From Streptomyces sp. ISL-96 (GTDB taxonomy: Bacteria > Actinomycetota > Actinomycetes > Streptomycetales > Streptomycetaceae): a stretch of 64,000 nt of DNA. The notes beneath the pieces were generated by a model. That model saw only the letters and a program-made list of their open reading frames with translations, was not told where the DNA came from and made no database searches. Position 1 is the stretch's first letter. Each line of letters begins with the position of its first letter. This document shows positions 29,032-37,234 of this stretch, one piece after another. Where the stretch lies: contig NZ_JAGGPA010000075.1 of assembly GCF_018614035.1 (NCBI RefSeq), forward strand, positions 1 through 64,000. The letters run 5' to 3'. Position numbers and translations under genes: made by a program.

Positions 29032-29784
29032 ATGAACCCTCAGACGAAGACCGCCGTCGTGACCGGAGCGGGCTCGGGCATCGGCCGGGCCGTCGCGATC
29101 GCCCTGGCCGGGGCGGGCTGGTCGGTGGCGCTGGCAGGACGGCGTACCGCGACCCTCGAAGAGACCGCGCAGGAAGCGGGCGGCGAGACCTTGTGCGTAC
29201 AGGCGGACGTGTCGATTCCGGACGACGTGAACGCCCTCTTCGCCGCCGTACGCGAGCAATACGGACGCCTGGACCTGCTCTTCAACAACGCGGGTACGTT
29301 CGGGCCTCGCGGTGTGCCGCTGGAGGACATCAGGTACGAGGAGTGGCGCGCGGTCGTCGACGTGAACGTCACGGGCGCGTTCCTGTGCGCGCAGGCGGCG
29401 TACCGGCAGATGAAGGATCAGGACCCGCAGGGCGGGCGGATCATCAACAACGGCTCGATCTCGGCGCACTCGCCCCGGCCGCACTCCATCGCGTACACGA
29501 CCACCAAACACGCCATGACGGGCCTGACCAAGTCCCTGTCCCTCGACGGCCGGCCGTACCGGATCGCGTGCGGCCAGATCGACATCGGCAACGCGGCGAC
29601 GGACATGACGGAGCGCATGCAGGCCGGAATCCTCCAGGCGAGCGGTGAGCTGATGGCGGAGCCGGTGATGGATGTACGGGACGTGGCGCGCACGGTGCTG
29701 CACATGGCGGAGCTCCCGCTAGAGGCGAATGTGCAGTTCGCGACGGTGCTGGCGACGACGATGCCGTACGTCGGGCGAGGCTGA
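29032..29784 (+). CDS. SDR family NAD(P)-dependent oxidoreductase
   Basis: 250 residues from ATG 29032. Classical short-chain dehydrogenase: TGAGSGIG cofactor loop near residue 11, NNAG at about 86, catalytic Ser in NNGSISAHSP and the YTTTK pair (Tyr/Lys) about fourteen residues later. Basic residues after the second strand (LAGRRTATL) favour NADP. The substrate is unknown. Weak ribosome binding site; the palindrome at 29006-29020 overlaps its promoter region. Confidence 0.93.
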   Translation: MNPQTKTAVVTGAGSGIGRAVAIALAGAGWSVALAGRRTATLEETAQEAGGETLCVQADVSIPDDVNALFAAVREQYGRLDLLFNNAGTFGPRGVPLEDIRYEEWRAVVDVNVTGAFLCAQAAYRQMKDQDPQGGRIINNGSISAHSPRPHSIAYTTTKHAMTGLTKSLSLDGRPYRIACGQIDIGNAATDMTERMQAGILQASGELMAEPVMDVRDVARTVLHMAELPLEANVQFATVLATTMPYVGRG

Positions 29785-29828
29785 ACGATCACGGGAACAC
29801 CTGAGCGGCTTCCGCCGTTGGGCGCGAT

Positions 29829-30719
29829 ATGAAGTCATCCACTCACACCGACGTCCTTCGCTACACCGCCTTCTCCACCGACCCGGAGGGCGGCAATCCG
29901 GCGGGCGTCGTCCTGGACGCGGCCGGGCTCGACGAGGCGGGCATGCTCGCCGTGGCGGCCGAGCTGGGTTACAGCGAGACCGCGTTCCTCACGGAGGAAC
30001 TGGAGCCCGGACGCGCCTTCACCGTCCGCTACTTCAGCCCGAAGGCCGAGGTCCCGTTCTGCGGCCATGCCACGGTCGCGACGGCTCTCGCGCTCGCCGA
30101 GCACCAGGGGCGCCCCGGCGACCTGGTCTTCGAGACGCAGGCCGGTACGGTCCCGGTGAAGGTGACGGAGAGCGCCGACGGTACGTACCGCGCCACCCTC
30201 ACCAGCGTCGAGCCGCGCGTCGAGGACGTGGCGGAGGGTGATGTGGCGGAGGCGCTGGCCGCGCTGGACTGGCCGGCCGCCGACCTGGACCCGGCGTTCC
30301 CGCCGCGCATCGCGTACGCGGGTGCCCGGCACCTGATCCTGGCGGCGGCGACCCGCGAGCGGCTGGCGCGGCTGGCGTACGACTTCGAGGGGCTGGCCGC
30401 GCTGATGCGCCGCCTGGACCTGACGACGGTGCAGCTGGTGTGGCGGGAGGACGCGACGACGTTCCACGTCCGCGACCCGTTCCCGGTGGGCGGTGTCGTC
30501 GAGGACCCGGCAACGGGCGCGGCGGCGGCGGCTTTCGGGGCGTACGTACGCGAACTGGGCCTGGTCCCGGCGGATTCGACGCTCACCCTGCACCAGGGCG
30601 TCGACATGGGACGCCCCGGCGTCCTGACGGTCGAACTCCGCGCGGACGACGCGCGGATCAGGGTCGGCGGCGCGGGCGCACGCATCCCGGAAAAGGTGTC
30701 CGGCGGCCCGAACGCGTAA
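29829..30719 (+). CDS. PhzF family phenazine biosynthesis-like protein
   Basis: 296 residues, full length for the family. RYTAFSTDPEGGNPAGVVLDA at the N-terminus (first 20 residues of the motif region), GYSETAFL with the catalytic Glu, PFCGHATVATALAL, and VEDPATGAAAAAFGAY in the second half give both pseudo-symmetric halves of the diaminopimelate-epimerase fold. The natural substrate is unknown; there are no other phenazine genes here. It follows the SDR gene by 44 bases on the same strand and may share its transcript. Confidence 0.92.
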   Translation: MKSSTHTDVLRYTAFSTDPEGGNPAGVVLDAAGLDEAGMLAVAAELGYSETAFLTEELEPGRAFTVRYFSPKAEVPFCGHATVATALALAEHQGRPGDLVFETQAGTVPVKVTESADGTYRATLTSVEPRVEDVAEGDVAEALAALDWPAADLDPAFPPRIAYAGARHLILAAATRERLARLAYDFEGLAALMRRLDLTTVQLVWREDATTFHVRDPFPVGGVVEDPATGAAAAAFGAYVRELGLVPADSTLTLHQGVDMGRPGVLTVELRADDARIRVGGAGARIPEKVSGGPNA

Positions 30720-30802
30720 ACCCCTGACCGGACCGGGTCGTTGCGCAGGGTGCGCCCCTATACTCCTACTCCTCTTCACAATTCACACACACGGAGTGCA
30801 CC

Positions 30803-31255
30803 TTGCGCATACATGTTGCCGCTCTCGCCGCCGCAGCGGCGTCCCTGCTCGTCGTCGCCACCCCCGCTCAGGCGGCCGCGCACCAGGGCGGACTGCACCT
30901 CGGGAAGATCCAGTACAACAGCCCGGGCAGCGACAACCGCAGCAACACCTCGCTGAACGCCGAGTGGGTCGAGATCCACAACAACACGGGCTCGGCGATC
31001 CAGCTCAGCGGCTACAAGCTGAAGGACAACGCGAACCACACGTACACCTTCGGCACGTACCGGATCGGCGCCTACAAGACGGTCCGCGTCCACACGGGCA
31101 AGGGCACGAACACGGCGGCCGACCGCTACTGGGGCCGCGGCTCGTACGTCTGGAACAACACCAGCGACAAGGCCCGCCTGATCAAGCCCAGCGGCACGCA
31201 GCTGGACTCATGCTCCTGGACGACGAGCAACAACGGCACGAAGTACTGCCACTGA
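30803..31255 (+). CDS. Secreted lamin-tail-domain protein
   Basis: 150 residues from TTG 30803, six bases after GGAG. A signal peptide ends near ATPAQAAAH. The mature protein is one lamin tail domain, an immunoglobulin-like fold: LNAEWVEIHNNTGSAIQLSG, then GYKLKDNANHTYTF, YRIGAYKTVRVHTGKG, and a final Cys pair (DSCSW and KYCH) that could form a disulfide. Bacterial copies are often found with secreted nucleases, and the gene just downstream is one. Cell-surface or DNA-binding roles are possible. Confidence 0.9.
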   Translation: MRIHVAALAAAAASLLVVATPAQAAAHQGGLHLGKIQYNSPGSDNRSNTSLNAEWVEIHNNTGSAIQLSGYKLKDNANHTYTFGTYRIGAYKTVRVHTGKGTNTAADRYWGRGSYVWNNTSDKARLIKPSGTQLDSCSWTTSNNGTKYCH

Positions 31256-31263
31256 CGAACCGC

Positions 31264-31306
31264 AGCGGCGGCAATCCCCCGGAAGAGGGGCATTGCCGCC
31301 GCCGCT
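31264..31306. terminator. Hairpin after the lamin-tail gene
   Basis: AGCGGCGGCAAT (31264-31275) can pair with ATTGCCGCCGCCGCT (31292-31306) around a C/G-rich inner stem, with one extra GCC in the right arm. There is no T-tract. A probable transcription end between the lamin-tail gene and the nuclease gene. Confidence 0.55.
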
Positions 31307-31354
31307 GGTCAGGGTGGAAAATGACGGTCACGGGCCCTGCGCGCACGGAAGAAG

Positions 31355-32390
31355 ATGCGGGCCATGAACCGCAGGCCGCTCACCACCGCCGTCCTCGCCC
31401 TCACGCTGACCACGGGCACCGCCCTTGCCGCATGCGGCGGCGGAAACGACGTGGGCCAGAAGAACGACGACAGCGGTGCCGTCACGTCGCAAGAGACCAG
31501 ACCGCGCGAAGACACCCCGCCGCCACGCGAAGACACCGCCCCTGCAAGCGAGGACACGCCGCCGCCACGCGAGGGCACCACCTCACCCCGCGAAGAGCCT
31601 CCCCCCAAGCCACCTCCTGAGCCACCTCCCCCCCAAGCCACGCCCTGAGCCGCCTCCCAAGCGCTCTCCAGAGCCCTCTCCTCCAAATGAGCCCGCCCCT
31701 CACGGCGAAAGAGAGGAGAGGGAGGAAGAAACGGAGAGTAAGCCTCCCGAACCACCCGTCACCGAGAGCCGATCGACCGTGGTCGAGCGAATAGTTGACG
31801 GCGACACAATCGAGGTCAGCGGCGACGGCGAAATCCTCCCTAGGGAGTCAGCACTGCGCGTACGCCTTCTGGCGATCGACGCCCCTGAGGAAGGAGCCTG
31901 CTACAGCGACGAAGCAACCGCACGCACAGAGCAGCTGTTGCCCGTGGGCTCGACGGTTCGTATCGAACGGGACAAGGACCTCAAGGACAGGTACGACCGC
32001 TACCTGCTGTACGTCTGGAATGAACAAGGCGAGTTCGTCAACGAATCCCTGGTGCGTACGGGGCACGCCGAGGCGGTTCTCTTCGAACCCAATGACAAGC
32101 ACTGGCCGACCGTCTCGCAGGCCGGCGACGCCGCCGAGCTGAATGACTCAGGCCTCTGGTCCGCCTGCGGCACGGAAGCAGAAACTCCCACACCCCCCGA
32201 CACTCCCCCACCGGCCGACACCACGCCCCCCGCCGACATCCCGGAGCCGACCGTCCCCGAGGGCGCCTATCCCCCCGGCCCACCGCCCGGCCCGGACCTC
32301 GATTGTTCGGACCTCCCGGGCCCCGTCATGGTCGGCTCCGACGACCCCCACCGCCTCGACCGTGACGGAGACGGCATCGGTTGCGAATGA
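31355..32390 (+). pseudogene. Secreted thermonuclease with excalibur domain, frame-shifted
   Basis: Frame 1 (31355-31648) encodes a lipoprotein signal (LTTGTALAACGGG) and a Pro/Glu/Thr-rich linker (PREDTPPPRED-like repeats) that then stops. Frame 2 continues the same kind of linker (PKPRPEPPPKRSPEPS) into a staphylococcal-nuclease domain (VVERIVDGDTIEVSG, RLLAIDAPEEGACYSDEA, KDRYDRYLLYVW) and ends in an excalibur calcium-binding motif (DRDGDGIGCE). The switch falls in seven C residues at 31628-31634; six would keep one frame. It could be a mutation, a sequencing error, a phase-variable tract or a programmed shift. With the shift repaired it would be one lipoprotein of about 345 residues. Confidence 0.8.
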
Positions 32391-32433
32391 GCTGAACTGA
32401 TCCCAGTCTCCGGAAATCCTGGAGGACCGAACT

Positions 32434-33219
32434 ATGCGTGGTTCCGGTGTCCCAGCCGGGAAGATGAGCCCCACCGGGAGCGTCCTATGGGCGCTCATAC
32501 CCCTCTTCACGCTCGGGCTGGGCACATTGTTCGTACTCGGGTGGGCGGTGCACCGGCTGAGGTCGCTCGGTCTCGCTCTCAGCGCTTTCGTAGCGCTGAT
32601 CATGACGGTCATCGCGCTTTCGCTCGTTGACTCGCCCGATGGCTCAACCTCGAGCACTGTGGCCACGTGGATTATTGTCGCGCTGATAGGCGGCGGCCTC
32701 ACAGCCACGTTCGTGACTCGGCCACGGCTGGTTGACCCGGCCCACAGCTATCGCACGAGCAAGAGAGACCCGGTCGCGGAGCCCACGTGGTCGCCCCGCC
32801 CCACTCAGTCAGCGCCTGGAGCTGTGGATCCTGCCATTGACGACGCTCTCGAACGTCGGCGGCGACGGGCCGAAGCCCGGCGCCTCCTCGAACGTGATCC
32901 CGCCCTCGCACGAGAACTGCTGATCGGCCGACCAGATCTCCCCCGGCGATACGACGACGGCGGCCTCGTGGATGTCAACCACGCACCGGTCGCGGTTCTT
33001 GCCGCGCTGCCGGGCTTCACACCGGAAATGGCCGAACGGGTGGCCGAAGCCCGCGTCGAGCACCATGGCTTCGACTTCGTCGAGGAGCTGGAGGCCTATG
33101 CCGACTTGCCGCAGGGGCTCGCGGACGAACTCGCGGAACGGTTCGTCTTCCTCCGAATAGCCTCGGACCCGCCTAGGCCTGCCCCGTCTCGAAGCGGGCG
33201 ATCTTTCCGCCGTCGATGA
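32434..33219 (+). CDS. Membrane protein with helix-hairpin-helix domain
   Basis: 261 residues from ATG 32434, eight bases after GGAGG. Two to three hydrophobic segments occupy about residues 15-100. A cytoplasmic Arg-rich coiled region (ALERRRRRAEARRLLERDP) follows, then a ComEA-like HhH domain: VDVNHAPVAVLAALPGFTPE and the following EHHGFDFVEELEAYADLPQ. HhH domains bind DNA without sequence preference. Its place after a secreted nuclease gene suggests a role with extracellular or incoming DNA, but this is inference. The 3' end overlaps the convergent NTF2-like gene by about 47 bases. Confidence 0.82.
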   Translation: MRGSGVPAGKMSPTGSVLWALIPLFTLGLGTLFVLGWAVHRLRSLGLALSAFVALIMTVIALSLVDSPDGSTSSTVATWIIVALIGGGLTATFVTRPRLVDPAHSYRTSKRDPVAEPTWSPRPTQSAPGAVDPAIDDALERRRRRAEARRLLERDPALARELLIGRPDLPRRYDDGGLVDVNHAPVAVLAALPGFTPEMAERVAEARVEHHGFDFVEELEAYADLPQGLADELAERFVFLRIASDPPRPAPSRSGRSFRRR

Positions 33220-33496
33220 TGAAGTCCCAGGCAGTGCGCATCTCGCCCAAGGCCTCATTGCGGTAGCGGACCAGCAAGGAACGGCCGCCCGCCCTCTCCG
33301 ACTCGACGTCCATGTGCCCGGCCGAGGAGAAGATCTCCCGCTCCGTCCACTCAGCCAGGTCCCTCTCGGTCCCGTCGTCAGACATGGTGGCCGCGGGGGC
33401 CAGAGCGTCCTGGAAGGCCGCGCGGTCGTTGGCGTTGACCGCTGCGACGAACGCGCGCACGGCCGGCTCCGAAAGCTGATCGACAGACATGACCAC
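33173..33496 (-). CDS. NTF2-like (SnoaL-type) small protein
   Basis: 107 residues if started at GTG 33496, seven bases after GGAG; ATG 33490 is the alternative. AVRAFVAAVNANDRAAFQDALA is the first helix of the cone-shaped NTF2-like fold, and RTAWDFIIDGGKIARFETGQ is the final beta sheet. Such proteins bind or isomerise small molecules, or act as scaffolds; catalytic residues cannot be assigned. Its 3' end overlaps the HhH gene. Confidence 0.8.
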   Translation of the reverse strand: MVMSVDQLSEPAVRAFVAAVNANDRAAFQDALAPAATMSDDGTERDLAEWTEREIFSSAGHMDVESERAGGRSLLVRYRNEALGEMRTAWDFIIDGGKIARFETGQA

Positions 33497-33677
33497 GGGG
33501 AGTCTCCTCATTCGTTTCGGCGCCGTCGTCAAGGATGCGCACACTCACCGGCCCGCGCACCTGCGGCGGCTGCGACCAGGTCGTCGGCGCCCTGGGATGT
33601 GCCCCGTTGCGGCATTACGCTCAACTGGCCGTGCGGTCCTCTCCCGCCGGCCGACGACAAATGGCGAGCGCCTGCCC

Positions 33678-33694
33678 TGACCTGGGGCAGGTCA
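33678..33694. terminator. Hairpin downstream of rnpB
   Basis: TGACCTG-GGG-CAGGTCA is a perfect 7-bp stem with a 3-base loop, 7 bases beyond the 3' end of rnpB (minus strand). No T-run follows. A plausible end of the rnpB transcript. Confidence 0.5.
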
Positions 33695-33700
33695 AGGGCG

Positions 33701-34120
33701 GCAGACGAGTCGGGCTGTACGCCGGGTTCTGTCGCCCGGTCGCCTCGCGGCGGCCGGGGAGACGGCCATCCATCTAGGACCGGCGTTGCCGCCGGCCTCG
33801 TGCGGTCTACCCGCGGACTCGGGCGGGCAGCCCTCGATCGTCCGCGCAAGGCCGTCTTGCGACGGCCTCTCTTGACCTTGCTCCAGGTGGGGTTTACCTA
33901 GCCGCCTGAGTCACCTCAGGCGCTGGTGGTCTCTTACACCACCGTTTCACCCTTACCGAGGCCCGTACGGATACGGCCCCCGGCGGTCTGTTTTCTGTGG
34001 CACTGTCCCGCGGGTCACCCCGGGTGGCCGTTAGCCACCACCTTGCCCTGTGGAGCCCGGACGTTCCTCGGGAAGATCCGAAGATCTCCACGCGGCCGTC
34101 CGCCCGGCTCGTCTGCCGTG
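33701..34120 (-). ncRNA. rnpB: RNase P RNA
   Basis: The RNA component of RNase P, type A, which matures tRNA 5' ends. Read on the minus strand, GAGGAACGTCCGGGCTCC (CR-I), ACAGAAAACAGACCGCC, AGGGTGAAACGGTGG, and ACAGAACCCGGCGTACAG near the 3' end are the conserved cores. The termini pair: CGGCAGACGAGCCGGGC at the 5' end with GCCCGACTCGTCTGCC at the 3' end, forming P1. A TAGCAT -10 box (34127-34132) sits 6 bases upstream of the predicted 5' end. Exact ends are uncertain by several bases. It is divergent from a MerR gene. Confidence 0.97.
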
Positions 34121-34126
34121 CCGACC

Positions 34127-34132
34127 ATGCTA
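34127..34132 (-). promoter_or_regulatory. -10 box of rnpB
   Basis: TAGCAT on the minus strand, with the predicted RNA start six to seven bases downstream. No convincing -35 element is seen at the expected distance. Confidence 0.5.
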
Positions 34133-34150
34133 CCCGCCAGGTCGGCCGGG

Positions 34151-34181
34151 TTGACCTTGCCGCAGCGTCAGGGTTTCTACT
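34151..34181 (+). promoter_or_regulatory. MerR-type promoter and operator
   Basis: TTGACC (34151-34156) and TCTACT (34176-34181) are separated by 19 bases, the abnormal spacing used by MerR-family activators. Within the spacer is an imperfect palindrome, ACCTTGCCGC-A-GCGTCAGGGT (34154-34174). The ATG of the MerR gene lies six bases after the -10 box, so the message is probably leaderless. Confidence 0.8.
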
Positions 34182-34187
34182 GGCCCC

Positions 34188-34937
34188 ATGCGGATCGGAA
34201 AAATCGCCGCCCTCGCCGGGGTCACCACCCGGGCCGTGCGGCACTACCACCACCAGGGCCTGCTGCCCGAGCCCCCGCGGCTGGCCAACGGTTACCGGGT
34301 GTACGGGGTACGGCACGCCGTCGTCCTGGCCCGGATCAGGCGGCTGACCGAGCTCGGGCTCGGACTCGACGAGGTGCGGGACGTTCTCGCCGACGACGCG
34401 GGGGCCGAACTCGCCGTTGTACTGCGCGAACTCGACGCGGACCTCGCCCGGCAGGAGGCGGAGATCCAGCGGCGGCGCGAGCGGCTGGCCGGGCTGCTGG
34501 CACAGGCCGAGGCCGGGACGCTGCCCGCCGAGGGGCCCGTCTCGCCCGCGCTGGCGGAGCTGCTGGGCGGGCTGCCGGTCACCGATTCGCCGTCGGCGGC
34601 GAAGGACCGGGAGCATCTGACGCTGCTGGCCGGCGGTGAGGGGAGCGAGCGGGTCCTGGAGGCGATGGCTCCGCTGACCCGGGACCCGCAGGTGGTCGCG
34701 TTGTACGAGCGGCTCGACGAGCTTGCCGAAGCCCCGCGCGACGACCCCCGGATCGGACCGCTCGCCGACGCGCTCGCGGCAGCCGTCCCGGACACGGTGG
34801 TCGCGGCGATCCCGGCGGAAGGGCCCGCCGCCGCTGCGGGTGCGTACGGCGAAGCCATGCTCGCGGACTTCGCTCCTGCCCAGGCCGCGGTCGTACGACG
34901 AGTGATGGAGCTGCTCGCGGACAGGATGCGGCGGTGA
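34188..34937 (+). CDS. MerR family transcriptional regulator
   Basis: 249 residues. RIGKIAALAGVTTRAVRHYHHQGLL is the winged helix-turn-helix, with the RYY-like RHYH helix and GYRVYG wing. RIRRLTELGLGLDEVRDVL and the following coiled helix complete the DNA-binding half. The C-terminal domain (about 130 residues, helical, starting near LAELLGGLP) resembles the effector domain of TipA-like or multidrug-sensing regulators. The 19-bp-spacer promoter in front of it implies autoregulation. It overlaps the membrane gene downstream by four bases (GTGA), so the two are co-expressed. Confidence 0.94.
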   Translation: MRIGKIAALAGVTTRAVRHYHHQGLLPEPPRLANGYRVYGVRHAVVLARIRRLTELGLGLDEVRDVLADDAGAELAVVLRELDADLARQEAEIQRRRERLAGLLAQAEAGTLPAEGPVSPALAELLGGLPVTDSPSAAKDREHLTLLAGGEGSERVLEAMAPLTRDPQVVALYERLDELAEAPRDDPRIGPLADALAAAVPDTVVAAIPAEGPAAAAGAYGEAMLADFAPAQAAVVRRVMELLADRMRR

Positions 34938-35737
34938 GGGGGCGGGCTGCCGCGGTCTTTGTCGTGGCGGCCGAATTCGCCCTGGTTGCCTGCCTGCTGA
35001 GCGGCATTGACGTACCCCGTGCGGTGGTCTTCGCGGCCGAGGTGGTGTTGCTTGCCGCGCTGGTGTGGCAGGCGGTTCGCGTGTGGCGGTTGTACGTCGG
35101 TGGGGGCTGGGCCGCGGTGCGGGCCGCCGCCCCGGTGCGGGTGGTGCGGCTCGTCGGGCACGAGCTGCGGGCGCTGCACAGCCTCGCGCTGTGGGTGGCG
35201 CGCCGGCGGCACGGGGTCGGGCCGGGGGCGTACGCGGCGCCCTACACCGGGCCGCAGACGGCGATGATGTACGGGCTCGTCTTCGTCGCCGTCGTCGAGA
35301 CCGTGATGCTGGCGCTGCTCATTCCGTGGCCGCTGGTGCACCAGATCGTGTTGTTCCTGGACGTCTACACGATCGTCCAGATCCTCGGGCTGCACGCCGG
35401 CTGCGTGACCCGGCCGCATGTCGTCGGCGCGGACGGGTCGCTGCGGATCCGGTACGGCGGGTTCTACGACGTCCGCGTGCCGACTTCCGCGATAGGGACC
35501 GTACGCGTCGAACGCCGCTACACCGACGCCAAGGAGACCGGCGTCCTAGGCCTTGGCGTGGGCGGGCAGACGACCGTGCGGCTGGAGCTGACCCGGCCCA
35601 TCGCCTACTTCCGGCCGCTTGGGGCGCGCCGCGAGGCGCGGGTCGTGCGCTTCCACGCCGACGACCCGGGCGCGCTCGTCGCCGCCGTCACGCGGGGGCG
35701 AACACCACCTTCGCCGATCCCGGGTCCGCCTGCGTGA
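34934..35737 (+). CDS. Membrane protein co-expressed with MerR
   Basis: 267 residues from GTG 34934. Two hydrophobic segments at the N-terminus (residues about 5-50) and two in the middle (MYGLVFVAVVETVMLALLIP and LVHQIVLFLDVYTIVQIL) flank a basic cytoplasmic loop. The last third is beta-rich (RIRYGGFYDVRVPTSAIG), like a PH-type domain. No family name. Being translationally coupled to the MerR gene, it is probably the regulated effector or sensor of this locus. The 3' end overlaps the convergent RNase gene by 50 bases. Confidence 0.82.
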   Translation: MRGRAAAVFVVAAEFALVACLLSGIDVPRAVVFAAEVVLLAALVWQAVRVWRLYVGGGWAAVRAAAPVRVVRLVGHELRALHSLALWVARRRHGVGPGAYAAPYTGPQTAMMYGLVFVAVVETVMLALLIPWPLVHQIVLFLDVYTIVQILGLHAGCVTRPHVVGADGSLRIRYGGFYDVRVPTSAIGTVRVERRYTDAKETGVLGLGVGGQTTVRLELTRPIAYFRPLGARREARVVRFHADDPGALVAAVTRGRTPPSPIPGPPA

Positions 35738-37130
35738 GCCGTACCCTGATCCGCTCCCCCAGCGGGAGGTCCCCGTCGCCGCCCTCCACGCGGCCGACGA
35801 CCGCCACGTCCTCCAGGTGGACGACGCCGACGGCCCGGTCGCGCTCCTGCACATCGACCACACGCGCGTTGAACAGCTCGCCCACTCGGTCCTTGAGCAG
35901 CGCCGCCTCGACGATGTCGACGCACTCGCGCTCGACGGCGCTCGCCCGCCGCGTCCCCAGCTCCATCTCCGCCGGGAGGCCGGGCAGCGCCTCCCGTACC
36001 CACTGCGGCGGCGGCTCACCCGCGACGGCGGCGACGCACAGCTCGCCCGCGTAACGGTCGACGAGGCGGCGCAGCGGGGCCGTGGAGTGCGTGTACGGGG
36101 CGGCTACCGCCGCGTGGACGGCGGGGACGGGCACCTCGCCGTTCGTGAAGACGGTGTAGCCCGCGCCGCGCAGCAGCGTCGTGCACTCCTGGAGGAACGC
36201 GGCGTGCGCGGCCTTCGTCGGGTCCAGGGAGCGGACGATCTCGGCGTACGACGTGTGATGCGGCCACTCGATGCGCAGCGCCTTCGCGGACCGGCGCAGG
36301 CGCGCCACCTCGCCGAAGGGGGCTGCGGGCAGGGTGCGCAGGATGCCGGTGCCGGTGGCGGTCATCAGGTCGGCGGCGGCCATGCCGGTGAGGAGGGAGA
36401 TCTGGGCGTTCCAGCCGTCGGCGGGCAGCGGGGCGCGGAAGCCGAGGATGTACGAGTCGCCGTGCTCGACGATCTCCTGCTCCGGTACGTTCAGCGAGAT
36501 CCCGCCGCGCTCGCGCTCCAGCTTCTCCCGCAGCAGCCCGATGTCGCGGAGCAGCGCCACCGGCTCCTCTGCGGTGCCCGCGTCGATCTGCTGCTGGACG
36601 CCGGAGTAGTCGAGCCTGGCCCGGCTGCGGACGAGCGCGCGGCGGACGTCGACCGCCTCGGTGCGGCCGTGCGTGTCGAGGTCGATGCGCCACAGGAGGG
36701 CGGGGCACGTCTGGTCGGGAAGCAGGCTCGCCGCGCCCTCTGACAGTTGCGGCGGGTGCAGCGGAACCTTCCCGTCCGGGAAGTACAGGGTCATCACCCT
36801 GCGGTGCGCCTCGGCGTCGATCGCACCGCCCGGTGCGACGAAGGCGGCCACGTCCGCGATCGCGTAGTGCACGCGATAGCCACCGCCCTCGCGGCGGGCC
36901 AGGTGCATGGCCTGGTCGAGGTCGACGGAGCCCGGCGGGTCGATGGTGAACAGGGGGATGCCGGTCGCGTCGTACGCGGGCAGCCGCGGCGCCTTCGCGG
37001 CCTGTTCCGCTTCCGCGAGGACCTCGGCCGGGAACTCGTCCGATACATCGAGCGTGGTCCGCAGCGCGCGCAGGGCTGCCCGGAGCGGAGCCTCCGGTGC
37101 ACCGGTCACATGGATATGGCGGCGGGGCAT
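35688..37130 (-). CDS. RNB-domain exoribonuclease (RNase II/R-type)
   Basis: 480 residues. The RNB catalytic core contains the acidic cluster in PPGSVDLDQAMHLARREGG, YRVHYAIADVAAFV and VMTLYFPDGKVPLHPPQLSE. The later motif APYTHSTAPLRRLVDRYAGE is also typical. It degrades RNA 3' to 5' with Mg2+. It lacks the N-terminal cold-shock domains of RNase R and the usual S1 domain, although the last 60 residues may form a short OB-like fold. It may act on structured or short RNA fragments. Start ATG 37130 is divergent from yaaA with a 104-base gap. Confidence 0.93.
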   Translation of the reverse strand: MPRRHIHVTGAPEAPLRAALRALRTTLDVSDEFPAEVLAEAEQAAKAPRLPAYDATGIPLFTIDPPGSVDLDQAMHLARREGGGYRVHYAIADVAAFVAPGGAIDAEAHRRVMTLYFPDGKVPLHPPQLSEGAASLLPDQTCPALLWRIDLDTHGRTEAVDVRRALVRSRARLDYSGVQQQIDAGTAEEPVALLRDIGLLREKLERERGGISLNVPEQEIVEHGDSYILGFRAPLPADGWNAQISLLTGMAAADLMTATGTGILRTLPAAPFGEVARLRRSAKALRIEWPHHTSYAEIVRSLDPTKAAHAAFLQECTTLLRGAGYTVFTNGEVPVPAVHAAVAAPYTHSTAPLRRLVDRYAGELCVAAVAGEPPPQWVREALPGLPAEMELGTRRASAVERECVDIVEAALLKDRVGELFNARVVDVQERDRAVGVVHLEDVAVVGRVEGGDGDLPLGERIRVRLTQADPGSAKVVFAPA

Positions 37131-37234
37131 GGTCCGAGCGTAGGCCGGGTGGGGCCGGGCGGCACGGCGGGATCCGCTTACCCTGGCGTTTTGGGTTTTG
37201 GTGTGTACGTATCCCGCTCCGAAGGAGTTCCGCT

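Noticed and set aside
33535..33777. Plus-strand frame with a CGGC-type motif upstream of and into rnpB
   Set aside because: It runs into the conserved 3' end of RNase P RNA, which lies on the opposite strand, so it is not likely to be translated.
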